The position numbers were made by a program, and so were the translations under genes. DNA of 64,000 nucleotides from Taudactylus pleione (lineage: Eukaryota; Chordata; Amphibia; Anura; Myobatrachidae): the NCBI GenBank assembly GCA_031769625.1, contig JAUIMM010002323.1:62001-126000 (forward strand), in the 5' to 3' direction. Each line of letters begins with the position of its first letter. Position 1 is the stretch's first letter. Positions 22,021 through 35,339 of this stretch are shown piece after piece. The notes beneath the pieces are model-generated. The model did no database searches and was not told the origin of the DNA. It saw only the letters and a program-made list of their open reading frames with translations.

Positions 22021-25000
22021 AAATTGCACTGGATGTGTTGAAGACCAAGACCCACAAATATGATGTGAAATGGTTTTTCTCCCATGTTGCTTTTAAGAGA
22101 AAACAGCAAATGCAAGTTTTAGGCCAAAATGCATTGAAAGCAATGGAAATAACAAAAGCGCATACTTTGTGATATCTCCTCTTGTAGCAAACACAGACAG
22201 CTCAAAATTTCACTGGATGTGTTGAAGACCAAGACCCACAAATGTGATGTGAAATGGTTTTTCTCCCATGTTGCGTTTAAGAGAAAACAGCAAATGCACG
22301 TTTTAGGCCAAAATGCATTGAAAGCAATGAAAACACAAAAGCGCATACTTTGTGTTATCTCCTCTTGTAGCAAACACAGACAGCTCAAAATTTCACTGGA
22401 TGTGTTGAAGACCAAGACCCACAAATGTGATGTGAAATGGTTTTTCTCCCATGTTGCGTTTAAGAGAAAACAGCAAATGCACGTTTTAGGCCAAAATGCA
22501 TTGAAAGCAATGGAAATAACAAAAGCGCATACTTTGTGATATCTCCTCTTGTAGCAAACACAGACAGCTCAAAATTTCACTGGATGTGTTGAAGACCAAG
22601 ACCCACAAATATGATGTGAAATGGTTTTTCTCCCATGTTGCGTTTAAGAGAAAACAGCAAATGCACGTTTTAGGCCAAAATGCATTGAAAGCAATGAAAA
22701 CACAAAAGCGCATACTTTGTGTTATCTCCTCTTGTAGCAAACACAGACAGCTCAAAATTTCACTGGATGTGTTGAAGACCAAGACCCACAAATGTGATGT
22801 GAAATGGTTTTTCTCCCATGTTGCGTTTAAGAGAAAACAGCAAATGCACGTTTTAGGCCAAAATGCTTTGAAAGCAATGGAAACAACAAAAGCGCATACT
22901 TTGTGTTATCTCCTCTTGAGGCAAACACAGACAGCTCAAAATTTCACTGGATGTGTTGAAGACCAAAACCCACAAATGTGATGTGAAATGGTTTTTCTCC
23001 CATGTTGCATTTAAGAGAAAACAGCAAATGCAAGTTTTAGGCCAAAATGCATTGAAAGCAATGGATATAACAAAAGCGCATACTTTGTGATATCTCCTCT
23101 TGTAGCAAACACAGACAGCTCAAAATTTCACTGGATGTGTTGAAGACCAAGACCCACAAATGTGATGTGAAATGGTTTTTCTCCCATGTTGCGTTTAAGA
23201 GAAAACAGCAAATGCAAGTTTTAGGCCAAAATGCATTGAAAGCAATGGAAATAACAAAAGCGCATACTTTGTGATATCTCCTCTTGTAGCAAACACAGAC
23301 AGCTCAAAATTTCACTGGATGTGTTGAAGACCAAGACCCACAAATGTGATGTGAAATGGTTTTTCTCCCATGTTGCGTTTAAGAGAAAACAGCAAATGCA
23401 AGTTTTAGGCCAAAATGCATTGAAAGCAATGGAAATAACAAAAGCGCATACTTTGTGATATCTCCTCTTGTAGCAAACACAGACAGCTCAAAATTTCACT
23501 GGATGTGTTGAAGACCAAGACCCACAAATGTGATGTGAAATGGTTTTTCTCCCATGTTGCGTTTAAGAGAAAACAGCAAATGCACGTTTTAGGCCAAAAT
23601 GCATTGAAAGCAATGGAAACAACAAAAGCGCATACCTTGTGTTATCTCCTCTTGTAGCAAACACAGACAGCTCAAAATTTCACTGGATGTGTTGAAGACC
23701 AAAACCCACAAATGTGATGTGAAATGGTTTTTCTCCCATGTTGCATTTAAGAGAAAACAGCAAATGCACGTTTTAGGCCAAAATGCATTGAAAGCAATGG
23801 AAATAACAAAAGCGCATACTTTGTGATATCTCCTCTTGTAGCAAACACAGACAGCTCAAAATTGCACTGGATGTGTTGAAGACCAAGACCCACAAATATG
23901 ATGTGAAATGGTTTTTCTCCCATGTTGCTTTTAAGAGAAAACAGCAAATGCAAGTTTTAGGCCAAAATGCATTGAAAGCAATGGAAACAACAAAAGCGCA
24001 TACTTTGTGATATCTCCTCTTGTAGCAAACACAGACAGCTCAAAATTTCACTGGATGTGTTGAAGACCAAAACCCACAAATGTGATGTGAAATGGTTTTT
24101 CTCCCATGTTGCATTTAAGAGAAAACAGCAAATGCACGTTTTAGGCCAAAATGCATTGAAAGCAATGGAAATAACAAAAGCGCATACTTTGTGATATCTC
24201 CTCTTGTAGCAAACACAGACAGCTCAAAATTTCACTGGATGTGTTGAAGACCAAGACACACAAATGTGATGTGAAATGGTTTTTCTCCCATGTTGCGTTT
24301 AAGAGAAAACAGCAAATGCACGTTTTAGGCCAAAATGCATTGAAAGCAATGAAAACACAAAAGCGCATACTTTGTGTTATCTCCTCTTGTAGCAAACACA
24401 GACAGCTCAAAATTTCACTGGATGTGTTGAAGACCAAGACCCACAAATGTGATGTGAAATGGTTTTTCTCCCATGTTGCATTTAAGAGAAAACAGCAAAT
24501 GCAAGTTTTAGGCCAAAATGCATTGAAAGCAATGGAAATAACAAAAGCGCATACTTTGTGATATCTCCTCTTGTAGCAAACACAGACAGCTCAAAATTTC
24601 ACTGGATGTGTTGAAGACCAAGACCCACAAATGTGATGTGAAATGGTTTTTCTCCCATGTTGCGTTTAAGAGAAAACAGCAAATGCACGTTTTAGGCCAA
24701 AATGCTTTGAAAGCAATGAAAACAACAAAAGCGCATACTTTGTGATATCTCCTCTTGTAGCAAACACAGACAGCTCAAAATTGCACTGGATGTGTTGAAG
24801 ACCAAGACCCACAAATATGATGTGAAATGGTTTTTCTCCCATGTTGCTTTTAAGAGAAAACAGCAAATGCAAGTTTTAGGCCAAAATGCATTGAAAGCAA
24901 TGGAAATAACAAAAGCGCATACTTTGTGATATCTCCTCTTGTAGCAAACACAGACAGCTCAAAATTTCACTGGATGTGTTGAAGACCAAGACCCACAAAT

Positions 25001-25300
25001 GTGATGTGAAATGGTTTTTCTCCCATGTTGCGTTTAAGAGAAAACAGCAAATGCACGTTTTAGGCCAAAATGCATTGAAAGCAATGAAAACACAAAAGCG
25101 CATACTTTGTGTTATCTCCTCTTGTAGCAAACACAGACAGCTCAAAATTTCACTGGATGTGTTGAAGACCAAGACCCACAAATGTGATGTGAAATGGTTT
25201 TTCTCCCATGTTGCGTTTAAGAGAAAACAGCAAATGCAAGTTTTAGGCCAAAATGCATTGAAAGCAATGGAAATAACAAAAGCGCATACTTTGTGATATC
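22021..25300. repeat. Further copy of the KYD-gagg-gacacac block, expanded
   Basis: A block that starts at an aaatatg 183-bp dimer, passes a gagg and a ggatataac-type monomer, and ends at a gacacac 183-bp dimer plus an aaattgcac monomer occurs four times, starting near 2,371, 9,718, 17,809 and 22,586. The distance from start marker to end marker is 1,344, 1,344, 1,528 and 2,080 bp. The differences (184 and 736 bp) are whole numbers of monomers, so this copy has gained four monomers relative to the first two. Here the extra monomers lie at about 23.2-24.2 kb. Confidence 0.78.
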
Positions 25301-28080
25301 TCCTCTTGTAGCAAACACAGACAGCTCAAAATTTCACTGGATGTGTTGAAGACCAAGACACACAAATGTGATGTGAAATGGTTTTTCTCCCATGTTGCGT
25401 TTAAGAGAAAACAGCAAATGCACGTTTTAGGCCAAAATGCATTGAAAGCAATGAAAACTCAAAAGCGCATACTTTGTGTTATCTCCTCTTGTAGCAAACA
25501 CAGACAGCTCAAAATTTCACTGGATGTGTTGAAGACCAAGACCCACAAATGTGATGTGAAATGGTTTTTCTCCCATGTTGCGTTTAAGAGAAAACAGCAA
25601 ATGCAAGTTTTAGGCCAAAATGCATTGAAAGCAATGGAAATAACAAAAGCGCATACTTTGTGATATCTCCTCTTGTAGCAAACACAGACAGCTCAAAATT
25701 GCACTGGATGTGTTGAAGACCAAGACCCACAAATATGATGTGAAATGGTTTTTCTCCCATGTTGCTTTTAAGAGAAAACAGCAAATGCAAGTTTTAGGCC
25801 AAAATGCATTGAAAGCAATGGAAATAACAAAAGCGCATACTTTGTGATATCTCCTCTTGTAGCAAACACAGACAGCTCAAAATTTCACTGGATGTGTTGA
25901 AGACCAAGACACACAAATGTGATGTGAAATGTTTTTTCTCCCATGTTGCGTTTAAGAGAAAACAGCAAATGCACGTTTTAGGCCAAAATGCATTGAAAGC
26001 AATGAAAACACAAAAGCGCATACTTTGTGTTATCTCCTCTTGTAGCAAACACAGACAGCTCAAAATTTCACTGGATGTGTTGAAGACCAAGACCCACAAA
26101 TGTGATGTGAAATGGTTTTTCTCCCATGTTGCGTTTAAGAGAAAACAGCAAATGCAAGTTTTAGGCCAAAATGCATTGAAAGCAATGGAAATAACAAAAG
26201 CGCATACTTTGTGATATCTCCTCTTGTAGCAAACACAGACAGCTCAAAATTTCACTGGATGTGTTGAAGACCAAGACCCACAAATGTGATGTGAAATGGT
26301 TTTTCTCCCATGTTGCGTTTAAGAGAAAACAGCAAATGCACGTTTTAGGCCAAAATGCTTTGAAAGCAATAAAAACAACAAAAGCGCATACTTTGTGATA
26401 TCTCCTCTTGTAGCAAACACAGACAGCTCAAAATTGCACTGGATGTGTTGAAGACCAAGACCCACAAATATGATGTGAAATGGTTTTTCTCCCATGTTGC
26501 TTTTAAGAGAAAACAGCAAATGCACGTTTTAGGCCAAAATGCATTGAAAGCAATGAAAACACAAAAGCGCATACTTTGTGTTATCTCCTCTTGTAGCAAA
26601 CACAGACAGCTCAAAATTTCACTGGATGTGTTGAAGACCAAGACCCACAAATGTGATGTGAAATGGTTTTTCTCCCATGTTGCGTTTAAGAGAAAACAGC
26701 AAATGCAAGTTTTAGGCCAAAATGCATTGAAAGCAATGGAAATAACAAAAGCGCATACTTTGTGATATCTCCTCTTGTAGCAAACACAGACAGCTCAAAA
26801 TTTCACTGGATGTGTTGAAGACCAAGACACACAAATGTGATGTGAAATGGTTTTTCTCCCATGTTGCGTTTAAGAGAAAACAGCAAATGCACGTTTTAGG
26901 CCAAAATGCATTGAAAGCAATGAAAACTCAAAAGCGCATACTTTGTGTTATCTCCTCTTGTAGCAAACACAGACAGCTCAAAATTTCACTGGATGTGTTG
27001 AAGACCAAGACCCACAAATGTGATGTGAAATGGTTTTTCTCCCATGTTGCGTTTAAGAGAAAACAGCAAATGCAAGTTTTAGGCCAAAATGCATTGAAAG
27101 CAATGGAAATAACAAAAGCGCATACTTTGTGATATCTCCTCTTGTAGCAAACACAGACAGCTCAAAATTGCACTGGATGTGTTGAAGACCAAGACCCACA
27201 AATATGATGTGAAATGGTTTTTCTCCCATGTTGCTTTTAAGAGAAAACAGCAAATGCAAGTTTTAGGCCAAAATGCATTGAAAGCAATGGAAATAACAAA
27301 AGCGCATACTTTGTGATATCTCCTCTTGTAGCAAACACAGACAGCTCAAAATTTCACTGGATGTGTTGAAGACCAAGACCCACAAATGTGATGTGAAATG
27401 GTTTTTCTCCCATGTTGCGTTTAAGAGAAAACAGCAAATGCACGTTTTAGGCCAAAATGCATTGAAAGCAATGAAAACACAAAAGCGCATACTTTGTGTT
27501 ATCTCCTCTTGTAGCAAACACAGACAGCTCAAAATTTCACTGGATGTGTTGAAGACCAAGACCCACAAATGTGATGTGAAATGGTTTTTCTCACATGTTG
27601 CATTTAAGAGAAAACAGCAAATGCACGTTTTAGGCCAAAATGCATTGAAAGCAATGGAAATAACAAAAGCGCATACTTTGTGATATCTCCTCTTGTAGCA
27701 AACATAGACAGCTCAAAATTTCACTGGATGTGTTGAAGACCAAGACCCACAAATATGATGTGAAATGGTTTTTCTCCCATGTTGCGTTTAAGAGAAAACA
27801 GCAAATGCACGTTTTAGGCCAAAATGCATTGAAAGCAATGAAAACACAAAAGCGCATACTTTGTGTTATCTCCTCTTGTAGCAAACACAGACAGCTCAAA
27901 ATTTCACTGGATGTGTTGAAGACCAAGACCCACAAATGTGATGTGAAATGGTTTTTCTCCCATGTTGCGTTTAAGAGAAAACAGCAAATGCAAGTTTTAG
28001 GCCAAAATGCATTGAAAGCAATGGAAATAACAAAAGCGCATACTTTGTGATATCTCCTCTTGTAGCAAACACAGACAGCT
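25301..28080. repeat. 8-mer repeat, 1,469 bp, about 1.5 copies
   Basis: The part 25,343-26,100 matches 26,812-27,570 at offset 1,469. The shared order is a gacacac 183-bp monomer with aaaactcaaaag, a gcaag monomer, an aaattgcac/ttgctttt monomer and a 183-bp dimer. Between them, 26,319-26,650 holds an aaattgcac monomer running directly into a 183-bp monomer, with a private gcaataaaaac near 26,369. The stretch 27,053-28,050 matches 29,680-30,677 at offset 2,627. Shared markers there are tcacatgttgcattt (27,591 and 30,218) and aacatagaca (27,701 and 30,328). Confidence 0.78.
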
Positions 28081-28464
28081 CAAAATTTCACTGGATGTGT
28101 TGAAGACCAAGACCCACAAATGTGATGTGAAATGGTTTTTCTCCCATGTTGCGTTTAAGAGAAAACAGCAAATGCTCGTTTTATGCCAAAATGCATTGAA
28201 AGCAATGGATACAACAAAAGCGCATATTTTGTGATATCTCCTCTTGTAGCAAACACAGACAGCTCAAAATTTCACTGGATGTGTTGAAGACCAAGACCCA
28301 CAAATGTGATGTGAAATGGTTTTTCTCCCATGTTGCGTTTAAGAGAAAACAGCAAATGCACGTTTTAGGCCAAAATGCATTGAAAGCAATGGAAATAACA
28401 AAAGCGCATACTTTGTGATATCTCCTCTTGTAGCAAACACAGACAGCTCAAAATTTCACTGGAT
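28081..28464. repeat. Isolated gctcg monomer and spacer monomer
   Basis: Two ordinary-length monomers. The first has atgctcg, ttatgcc, ggatacaac and gcatattttg. It belongs to the cassette seen at 958-1,655 but here lacks both its usual left (aagtgc) and right (aagtcc) partners. The gcatattttg change is shared only with monomers at 30.9-32.0 kb. Confidence 0.7.
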
Positions 28465-29640
28465 GTGTTGAAGACCAAGACACACAAATGTGATGTGAAA
28501 TGGTTTTTCTCCCATGTTGCGTTTAAGAGAAAACAGCAAATGCACGTTTTAGGCCAAAATGCATTGAACGCAATGAAAACTCAAAAGCTCAAAATTTCAC
28601 TGGATGTGTTGAAGACCAAGACCCACAAATGTGATGTGAAATGGTTTTTCTCCCATGTTGCGTTTAAGAGAAAACAGCAAATGCACGTTTTAGGCCAAAA
28701 TGCATTGAAAGCAATGAAAACACAAAAGCGCATACTTTGTGTTATCTCCTCTTGTAGCAAACACAGACAGCTCAAAATTGCACTGGATGTGTTGAAGACC
28801 AAGACCCACAAATATGATGTGAAATGGTTTTTCTCCCATGTTGCTTTTAAGAGAAAACAGCAAATGCACGTTTTAGGCCAAAATGCATTGAAAGCAATGG
28901 AAATAACAAAAGCGCATACTTTGTGATATCTCCTCTTGTAGCAAACACAGACAGCTCAAAATTTCACTGGATGTGTTGAAGACCAAGACACACAAATGTG
29001 ATGTGAAATGGTTTTTCTCCCATGTTGCGTTTAAGAGAAAACAGCAAATGCACGTTTTAGGCCAAAATGCATTGAAAGCAATGAAAACTCAAAAGCTCAA
29101 AATTTCACTGGATGTGTTGAAGACCAAGACCCACAAATGTGATGTGAAATGGTTTTTCTCCCATGTTGCGTTTAAGAGAAAACAGCAAATGCACGTTTTA
29201 GGCCAAAATGCATTGAAAGCAATGAAAACACAAAAGCGCATACTTTGTGTTATCTCCTCTTGTAGCAAACACAGACAGCTCAAAATTTCACTGGATGTGT
29301 TGAAGACCAAGACCCACAAATGTGATGTGAAATGGTTTTTCTCCCATGTTGCGTTTAAGAGAAAACAGCAAATGCACGTTTTAGGCCAAAATGCATTGAA
29401 AGCAATGGAAATAACAAAAGCGCATACTTTGTGATATCTCCTCTTGTAGCAAACACAGACAGCTCAAAATTTCACTGGATGTGTTGAAGACCAAGACACA
29501 CAAATGTGATGTGAAATGGTTTTTCTCCCATGTTGCGTTTAAGAGAAAACAGCAAATGCACGTTTTAGGCCAAAATGCATTGAAAGCAATGAAAACTCAA
29601 AAGCTCAAAATTTCACTGGATGTGTTGAAGACCAAGACCC
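28465..29640. repeat. 508-bp unit with a truncated 141-bp monomer, tandem
   Basis: Markers recur at 28,465, 28,973 and 29,481, a constant offset of 508 bp. Each unit contains a gacacac monomer of only 141 bp, then (in the first two units) a 183-bp and a 184-bp monomer. The short monomer has lost 42 bp, from cgcatac to acagacag, leaving ctcaaaagctcaaaattt at about 28,580, 29,088 and 29,596. The third unit keeps only the short monomer before the array continues. Unit one differs by ttgaacgc near 28,566 and by an aaattgcac/aaatatg/ttgctttt segment at 28,777-28,850 that looks like a gene-conversion patch. No other 141-bp monomer was seen. Confidence 0.88.
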
Positions 29641-30740
29641 ACAAATGTGATGTGAAATGGTTTTTCTCCCATGTTGCGTTTAAGAGAAAACAGCAAATGC
29701 AAGTTTTAGGCCAAAATGCATTGAAAGCAATGGAAATAACAAAAGCGCATACTTTGTGATATCTCCTCTTGTAGCAAACACAGACAGCTCAAAATTGCAC
29801 TGGATGTGTTGAAGACCAAGACCCACAAATATGATGTGAAATGGTTTTTCTCCCATGTTGCTTTTAAGAGAAAACAGCAAATGCAAGTTTTAGGCCAAAA
29901 TGCATTGAAAGCAATGGAAATAACAAAAGCGCATACTTTGTGATATCTCCTCTTGTAGCAAACACAGACAGCTCAAAATTTCACTGGATGTGTTGAAGAC
30001 CAAGACCCACAAATGTGATGTGAAATGGTTTTTCTCCCATGTTGCGTTTAAGAGAAAACAGCAAATGCACGTTTTAGGCCAAAATGCATTGAAAGCAATG
30101 AAAACACAAAAGCGCATACTTTGTGTTATCTCCTCTTGTAGCAATCACAGACAGCTCAAAATTTCACTGGATGTGTTGAAGACCAAGACCCACAAATGTG
30201 ATGTGAAATGGTTTTTCTCACATGTTGCATTTAAGAGAAAACAGCAAATGCACGTTTTAGGCCAAAATGCATTGAAAGCTATGGAAATAACAAAAGCGCA
30301 TACTTTGTGATATCTCCTCTTGTAGCAAACATAGACAGCTCAAAATTTCACTGGATGTGTTGAAGACCAAGACCCACAAATATGATGTGAAATGGTTTTT
30401 CTCCCATGTTGCGTTTAAGAGAAAACAGCAAATGCACGTTTTAGGCCAAAATGCATTGAAAGCAATGAAAACACAAAAGCGCATACTTTGTGTTATCTCC
30501 TCTTGTAGCAAACACAGACAGCTCAAAATTTCACTGGATGTGTTGAAGACCAAGACCCACAAATGTGATGTGAAATGGTTTTTCTCCCATGTTGCGTTTA
30601 AGAGAAAACAGCAAATGCAAGTTTTAGGCCAAAATGCATTGAAAGCAATGGAAATAACAAAAGCGCATACTTTGTGATATCTCCTCTTGTAGCAAACACA
30701 GACAGCTCAAAATTTCACTGGATGTGTTGAAGACCAAGAC
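29641..30740. repeat. Copy of the 27.05-28.05 kb block
   Basis: This stretch repeats 27,053-28,050 at offset 2,627, including the ctcacatg/ttgcattt monomer and the aacatagac monomer. Private changes include gcaatcacag near 30,143 and aaagctatgg near 30,279. The 508-bp repeats lie between the two copies, so the 2,627-bp offset includes them. Confidence 0.75.
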
Positions 30741-32300
30741 CCACAAATGTGATGTTAAATGGTTTTTCTCCCATGTTGCGTTTAAGAGAAAACAGCAAAT
30801 GCACGTTTTAGGCCAAAATGCTTTGAAAGCAATGAAAACAACAAAAGTGCATACTTTGTGATATCTCCTCTTGTAGCAAACACAGACAGCTCAAAATTTC
30901 ACTGGATGTGTTGAAGACCAAGACCCACAAATGTGATGTGAAATGGTTTTTCTCCCATGTTGCGTTTAAGAGAAAACAGCAAATGCTCGTTTTATGCCAA
31001 AATGCATTGAAAGCAATGGATACAACAAAAGCGCATATTTTGTGATATCTCCTCTTGTAGCAAACACAGACAGCTCAAAATTTCACTGGATGTGTTGAAG
31101 ACCAAGACCCACAAATGTGATGTGAAATGGTTTTTCTCCCATGTTGCTTTTAAGAGAAAACAGCAAATGCAAGTTTTAGGCCAAAATGAATTGAAAGCAA
31201 TGGAAATAACAAAAGTCCATACTTTGTGATATCTCCTCTTGTAGCAAACACAGACAGCTCAAAATTGCACTGGATGTGTTGAAGACCAAGACCCACAAAT
31301 ATGATGTGAAAAGGTTTTTCTCCCATGTTGCGTTTAAGAGAAAACAGCAAATGCACGTTTTAGGCCAAAATGCATTGAAAGCAATGAAAACAACAAAAGT
31401 GCATACTTTGTGATATCTCCTCTTGTAGCAAACACAGACAGCTCAAAATTTCAGTGGATGTGTTGAAGACCAAGACCCACAAATGTGATGTGAAATGGTT
31501 TTTCTCCCATGTTGCGTTTAAGAGAAAACAGCAAATGCACGTTTTATGCCAAAATGCATTGAAAGCAATGGATACAACAAAAGCGCATATTTTGTGATAT
31601 CTCCTCTTGTAGCAAACACAGACAGCTCAAAATTTCACTGGATGTGTTGAAGACCAAGACCCACAAATGTGATGTGAAATGGTTTTTCTCCCATGTTGCG
31701 TTTAAGAGAAAACAGCAAATGCACGTTTTAGGCCAAAATGCTTTGAAAGCAATGAAAACAACAAAAGTGCATACTTTGTGATATCTCCTCTTGTAGCAAA
31801 CACAGACAGCTCAAAATTTCACTGGATGTGTTGAAGACCAAGACCCACAAATGTGATGTGAAATGGTTTTTCTCCCATGTTGCGTTTAAGAGAAAACAGC
31901 AAATGCTCGTTTTATGCCAAAATGCATTGAAAGCAATGGATACAACAAAAGCGCATATTTTGTGATATCTCCTCTTGTAGCAAACACAGACAGCTCAAAA
32001 TTTCACTGGATGTGTTGAAGACCAAGACCCACAAATGTGATGTGAAATGGTTTTTCTCCCATGTTGCTTTTAAGAGAAAACAGCAAATGCAAGTTTTAGG
32101 CCAAAATGAATTGAAAGTAATGGAAATAACAAAAGTCCATACTTTGTGATATCTCCTCTTGTAGCAAACACAGACAGCTCAAAATTGCACTGGATGTGTT
32201 GAAGACCAAGACCCACAAATATGATGTGAAAAGGTTTTTCTCCCATGTTGCGTTTAAGAGAAAACAGCAAATGCACGTTTTAGGCCAAAATGCATTGAAA
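30740..32300. repeat. 5-mer HOR, 920 bp, nearly two copies
   Basis: Rare variants recur exactly 920 bp (5 x 184) apart: aaaatgaattg near 31,187 and 32,107, aagtccatac near 31,213 and 32,133, gcatattttg near 31,031 and 31,951, and gaaaagg near 31,309 and 32,229. The order is aagtgc, gctcg/ttatgcc, ttgctttt/aagtcc, aaaagg, plus one hybrid monomer (about 31,440-31,650) with cagtgg and gcacg next to ttatgcc. All monomers here are 184 bp; the 183-bp subtype is absent. Confidence 0.85.
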
Positions 32301-32768
32301 GCAATGAAAACAACAAAAGCGCATACTTTGTGATATCTCCTCTTGTAGCAAACACAGACAGCTCAAAATTTCACTGGATGTGTTGAAGACCAAGACCCAC
32401 AAATGTGATGTGAAATGGTTTTTCTCCCATGTTGCGTTTAAGAGAAAACAGCAAATGCACGTTTTAGGCCAAAATGCTTTGAAAGCAATGGAAACAACAA
32501 AAGCGCATACTTTGTGTTATCTCCTCTTGAGGCAAACACAGACAGCTCAAAATTTCACTGGATGTGTTGAAGACCAAAACCCACAAATGTGATGTGAAAT
32601 GGTTTTTCTCCCATGTTGCATTTAAGAGAAAACAGCAAATGCAAGTTTTAGGCCAAAATGCATTGAAAGCAATGGAAATAACAAAAGCGCATACTTTGTG
32701 ATATCTCCTCTTGTAGCAAACACAGACAGCTCAAAATTGCACTGGATGTGTTGAAGACCAAGACCCAC
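32300..32768. repeat. Transition monomers before the 2,571-bp HOR
   Basis: An ordinary monomer, a gagg monomer (about 32,400-32,585) and a ttgcattt monomer lead into the three-copy HOR. The order resembles 1.64-2.0 kb and 5.3-5.7 kb. Confidence 0.7.
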
Positions 32769-35339
32769 AAATATGATGTGAAATGGTTTTTCTCCCATGT
32801 TGCTTTTAAGAGAAAACAGCAAATGCAAGTTTTAGGCCAAAATGCATTGAAAGCAATGGAAATAACAAAAGCGCATACTTTGTGATATCTCCTCTTGTAG
32901 CAAACACAGACAGCTCAAAATTTCACTGGATGTGTTGAAGACCAAGACCCACAAATGTGATGTGAAATGGTTTTTCTCCCATGTTGCGTTTAAGAGAAAA
33001 CAGCAAATGCACGTTTTAGGCCAAAATGCATTGAAAGCAATGAAAACACAAAAGCGCATACTTTGTGTTATCTCCTCTTGTAGCAAACACAGACAGCTCA
33101 AAATTTCACTGGATGTGTTGAAGACCAAGACCCACAAATGTGATGTGAAATGGTTTTTCTCCCATGTTGCGTTTAAGAGAAAACAGCAAATGCACGTTTT
33201 AGGCCAAAATGCATTGAAAGCAATGGAAATAACAAAAGCGCATACTTTGTGATATCTCCTCTTGTAGCAAACACAGACAGCTCAAAATTTCACTGGATGT
33301 GTTGAAGACCAAGACCCACAAATATGATGTGAAATGGTTTTTCTCCCATGTTGCGTTTAAGAGAAAACAGCAAATGCACGTTTTAGGCCAAAATGCATTG
33401 AAAGCAATGAAAACACAAAAGCGCATACTTTGTGTTATCTCCTCTTGTAGCAAACACAGACAGCTCAAAATTTCACTGGATGTGTTGAAGACCAAGACCC
33501 ACAAATGTGATGTGAAATGGTTTTTCTCCCATGTTGCGTTTATGAGAAAACAGCAAATGCAAGTTTTAGGCCAAAATGCATTGAAAGCAATGGAAATAAC
33601 AAAAGCGCATACTTTGTGATATCTCCTCTTCTAGCAAACACAGACAGCTCAAAATTTCACTGGATGTGTTGAAGACCAAGACACACAAATGTGATGTGAA
33701 ATGGTTTTTCTCCCATGTTGCGTTTAAGAGAAAACAGCAAATGCACGTTTTAGGCCAAAATGCATTGAAAGCAATGAAAACTCAAAAGCGCATACTTTGT
33801 GTTATCTCCTCTTGTAGCAAACACAGACAGCTCAAAATTTCACTGGATGTGTTGAAGACCAAGACCCACAAATGTGATGTGAAATGGTTTTTCTCCCATG
33901 TTGCGTTTAAGAGAAAACAGCAAATGCAAGTTTTAGGCCAAAATGCATTGAAAGCAATGGAAATAACAAAAGCGCATACTTTGTGATATCTCCTCTTGTA
34001 GCAAACACAGACAGCTCAAAATTGCACTGGATGTGTTGAAGACCAAGACCCACAAATATGATGTGAAATGGTTTTTCTCCCATGTTGCTTTTAAGAGAAA
34101 ACAGCAAATGCAAGTTTTAGGCCAAAATGCATTGAAAGCAATGGAAATAACAAAAGCGCATACTTTGTGATATCTCCTCTTGTAGCAAACACAGACAGCT
34201 CAAAATTTCACTGGATGTGTTGAAGACCAAGACCCACAAATGTGATGTGAAATGGTTTTTCTCCCATGTTGCGTTTAAGAGAAAACAGCAAATGCACGTT
34301 TTAGGCCAAAATGCATTGAAAGCAATGAAAACACAAAAGCGCATACTTTGTGTTATCTCCTCTTGTAGCAAACACAGACAGCTCAAAATTTCACTGGATG
34401 TGTTGAAGACCAAGACCCACAAATGTGATGTGAAATGGTTTTTCTCACATGTTGCGTTTAAGAGAAAACAGCAAATGCACGTTTTAGGCCAAAATGCATT
34501 GAAAGCAATGGAAATAACAAAAGCGCATACTTTGTGATATCTCCTCTTGTAGCAAACACAGACAGCTCAAAATTTCACTGGATGTGTTGAAGACCAAGAC
34601 CCACAAATATGATGTGAAATGGTTTTTCTCCCATGTTGTGTTTAAGAGAAAACAGCAAATGCACGTTTTAGGCCAAAATGCATTGAAAGCAATGAAAACA
34701 CAAAAGCGCATACTTTGTGTTATCTCCTCTTGTAGCAAACACAGACAGCTCAAAATTTCACTGGATGTGTTGAAGACCAAGACCCACAAATGTGATGTGA
34801 AATGGTTTTTCTCCCATGTTGCGTTTAAGAGAAAACAGCAAATGCAAGTTTTAGGCCAAAATGCATTGAAAGCAATGGAAATAACAAAAGCGCATACTTT
34901 GTGATATCTCCTCTTGTAGCAAACACAGGCAGCTCAAAATTTCACTGGATGTGTTGAAGACCAAGACCCACAAATGTGATGTGAAATGGTTTTTCTCCCA
35001 TGTTGCGTTTAAGAGAAAACAGCAAATGCACGTTTTAGGCCAAAATGCTTTGAAAGCAATGAAAACAACAAAAGTGCATACTTTGTGATATCTCCTCTTG
35101 TAGCAAACACAGACAGCTCAAAATTTCACTGGATGTGTTGAAGACCAAGACCCACAAATGTGATGTGAAATGGTTTTTCTCCCATGTTGCGTTTAGGAGA
35201 AAACAGCAAATGCTCGTTTTATGCCAAAATGCATTGAAAGCAATGGATACAACAAAAGCGCATACTTTGTGATATCTCCTCTTGTAGCAAACACAGACAG
35301 CTCAAAATTTCACTGGATGTGTTGAAGACCAAGACCCAC
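32769..35339. repeat. 14-mer HOR of 2,571 bp, copy 1 of 3
   Basis: This is the first of three consecutive units of identical length (nine 184-bp and five 183-bp monomers by arithmetic). Unit-specific markers are tatgagaaaa at 33,541, a ctcacatg monomer near 34,446, ttgtgttt near 34,636, cacaggcag near 34,929, ggagaaaac near 35,196 and a gctcg/ttatgcc monomer near 35,212. Copy 1 differs from copy 2 at the first monomer (aaatatg here, aaatgtg there) and at cttctagc near 33,631. No other difference was noticed by eye. Confidence 0.9.
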
